Source: Clostridiales bacterium (GTDB lineage Bacteria; Bacillota; Clostridia; Saccharofermentanales; Saccharofermentanaceae). Taken from it: 64,000 nt of DNA. The position numbers and the translations under genes were made by a program. The notes beneath the pieces are model-generated. The model ran no database searches, was not told the origin of the DNA, and was given only the letters and a program-made list of their open reading frames with translations. Positions 63,145 to 64,000 of this stretch are shown here, piece by piece; position 1 is the first letter of the stretch, and every line of letters begins with the position of its first letter. The stretch lies in NCBI GenBank assembly GCA_017615755.1, contig JAFZZM010000017.1, positions 20,308 to 84,307 of the forward strand. The letters are read 5' to 3'.

Positions 63145-64000
63145 ATGAACAACATTCCAGACATCAAATTAGGTATCGTTGCTGTATCCCGTGACTGTTT
63201 CCCGATCGCGCTCTCTGAGAAGAGAAGATCCGCTATCAAGGCTGCTTATAAGGGCGAACTTTATGAGTGCCCGGTAACAGTAGAGAACGAGCTCGATATG
63301 CTTAAGGCAGTGGAAGATGTAAAGAAGGCGGAGTGCAATGCACTGGTTGTTTTCCTCGGCAACTTCGGTCCTGAAACACCTGAAACCCTTATCGCAAAGA
63401 ATTTCGACGGCCCGTGTATGTTCGTTGCTGCTGCTGAAGGCGACGGAGATATGGTTAACGGTCGTGGTGACGCTTACTGCGGTATGCTCAACTGCTCATA
63501 CAACCTCGGTATGAGACATCTTCAGGGATATATCCCAGAGTATCCGGTAGGCACAGCTGATGACATCGCAGGTATGATCGCTGAATTTGTCCCGATCGCC
63601 CGTGCTGTTGTTGGTGTAAAGAACCTGAAGATCATTACATTCGGACCTCGTCCGCAGGACTTCTTCGCTTGTAATGCTCCGATCAAGGGTCTTTACGAAC
63701 TCGGTGTAGAAATCGAAGAGAACTCTGAGCTCGACCTTCTCGTTTCCTACAAGGAGCATGAGAATGATCCGCGTATCCCGGCTGTATGCGAAGATATGGC
63801 TAAGGAAATGGGCGAAGGCAAGTACTATCCGGACATGAGCGCTCGTATGGCTCAGTTCGAACTTACACTCCTTGACTGGGCTGAGAAGCACAAGGGTGCA
63901 AGAAAATATGTTGCATTTGCTGATAAGTGCTGGCCGGCATTCCCGTCCCAGTTCGGTTTCGAGCCTTGCTATGTGAACAGCCGTCTGGCTTCCCGCGGTA
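63145..64000 (+). CDS. L-fucose/L-arabinose isomerase family protein (partial, cut by window end)
   Basis: The first 285 residues are present. They match the FucI/AraA-like isomerase superfamily branch with LKIITFGPRPQDFFACNAP near 161-179 and a GDGDMVNGRGDAYCG stretch near 98-112. In this operon it most likely converts L-arabinose to L-ribulose, the substrate of the kinase, replacing classical AraA; this is inference from context. A strong TTAGGAGG site (63129-63136) precedes the ATG. The C-terminal metal-binding half lies outside the window. Confidence 0.88.
   Translation, partial: MNNIPDIKLGIVAVSRDCFPIALSEKRRSAIKAAYKGELYECPVTVENELDMLKAVEDVKKAECNALVVFLGNFGPETPETLIAKNFDGPCMFVAAAEGDGDMVNGRGDAYCGMLNCSYNLGMRHLQGYIPEYPVGTADDIAGMIAEFVPIARAVVGVKNLKIITFGPRPQDFFACNAPIKGLYELGVEIEENSELDLLVSYKEHENDPRIPAVCEDMAKEMGEGKYYPDMSARMAQFELTLLDWAEKHKGARKYVAFADKCWPAFPSQFGFEPCYVNSRLASRG

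Noticed and set aside
1..64000. CRISPR array, insertion sequence, prophage or rRNA operon
   Set aside because: No regularly spaced repeats, transposase or integrase motifs, phage structural genes or rRNA sequences were recognised.

Overview
The window looks like chromosomal DNA of an anaerobic Gram-positive bacterium of the class Clostridia, probably a gut or rumen Oscillospirales/Saccharofermentans-type organism. The pointers are strong GGAGG ribosome sites, TTGACA/TATAAT-type promoters, Firmicutes-style gene order (rny-ymdB, phoH-pgpH-ybeY-era-recO, radC-mreC-mreD), DUF4214 and DUF5702 proteins, Spo0A-type boxes and meso-DAP dehydrogenase. The taxonomic placement is inference. I saw no rRNA, insertion sequence, prophage or CRISPR array. 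There are three tRNA genes (Arg-CCT, Thr-CGT, Leu-CAG).

Layout. 1-5.4 kb: queH, convergent and overlapping with a leftward operon of two tandem, diverged PRPP synthetases, a small membrane protein and rqcH. 5.6-11.6 kb: ysxC, comEC, holA, then NADP-isocitrate dehydrogenase with a SEC-C protein. 11.7-17.4 kb: radC, a DUF5688 gene in the position usually taken by mreB, mreC, mreD and PBP2. 17.5-18.5 kb: a degenerate methylglyoxal-synthase-like protein and a metallo-beta-lactamase hydrolase. 18.6-21.4 kb: three TadE/DUF5702-type membrane proteins behind a tandem pair of Spo0A-like boxes. 21.5-28.3 kb: a small membrane protein, a YerC-type regulator, secA, then PNP, SahH and MtaD, which together can turn S-adenosylhomocysteine into homocysteine and hypoxanthine. 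28.5-30.6 kb: tRNA-Arg, a secreted LRR/DUF4214 protein and a micro-protein.

30.7-37.4 kb holds the most unusual locus, a tightly overlapped leftward operon. In transcription order it encodes a TM1266-type ACT-like regulator (with an apparent frameshift), a FecCD-type permease, an ABC ATPase with a second TM1266-type domain fused to its C-terminus, a NifH-like iron protein, two nitrogenase-component-1-like subunits and a BtuF/FecB-type lipoprotein. It looks like an import-and-reduce system for an unknown metal chelate or tetrapyrrole-like substrate. It is not nitrogen fixation.

37.5-41 kb: tRNA-Thr, a solute-binding lipoprotein, a GNAT/methylguanine-methyltransferase fusion and a flavin reductase. 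41-50.4 kb: an RNA and cell-envelope housekeeping series (rny, ymdB, lspA, rluD-like, phoH, pgpH, a fused ybeY-era and recO). rny has no usable ATG/GTG/TTG start behind its Shine-Dalgarno and carries a hairpin at the predicted 5' end of its mRNA. 50.4-54.7 kb: a nuclease-XPD/DinG helicase, ddh, tRNA-Leu and a 73-aa peptide. 54.9-64 kb: an arabinose/arabinoxylan locus. An esterase-GH43-CBM fusion and an ArsR-type regulator diverge from a GH51 arabinofuranosidase, a small Cys-rich protein, a ribulokinase-type kinase, AraD and a FucI/AraA-type isomerase cut by the window end.
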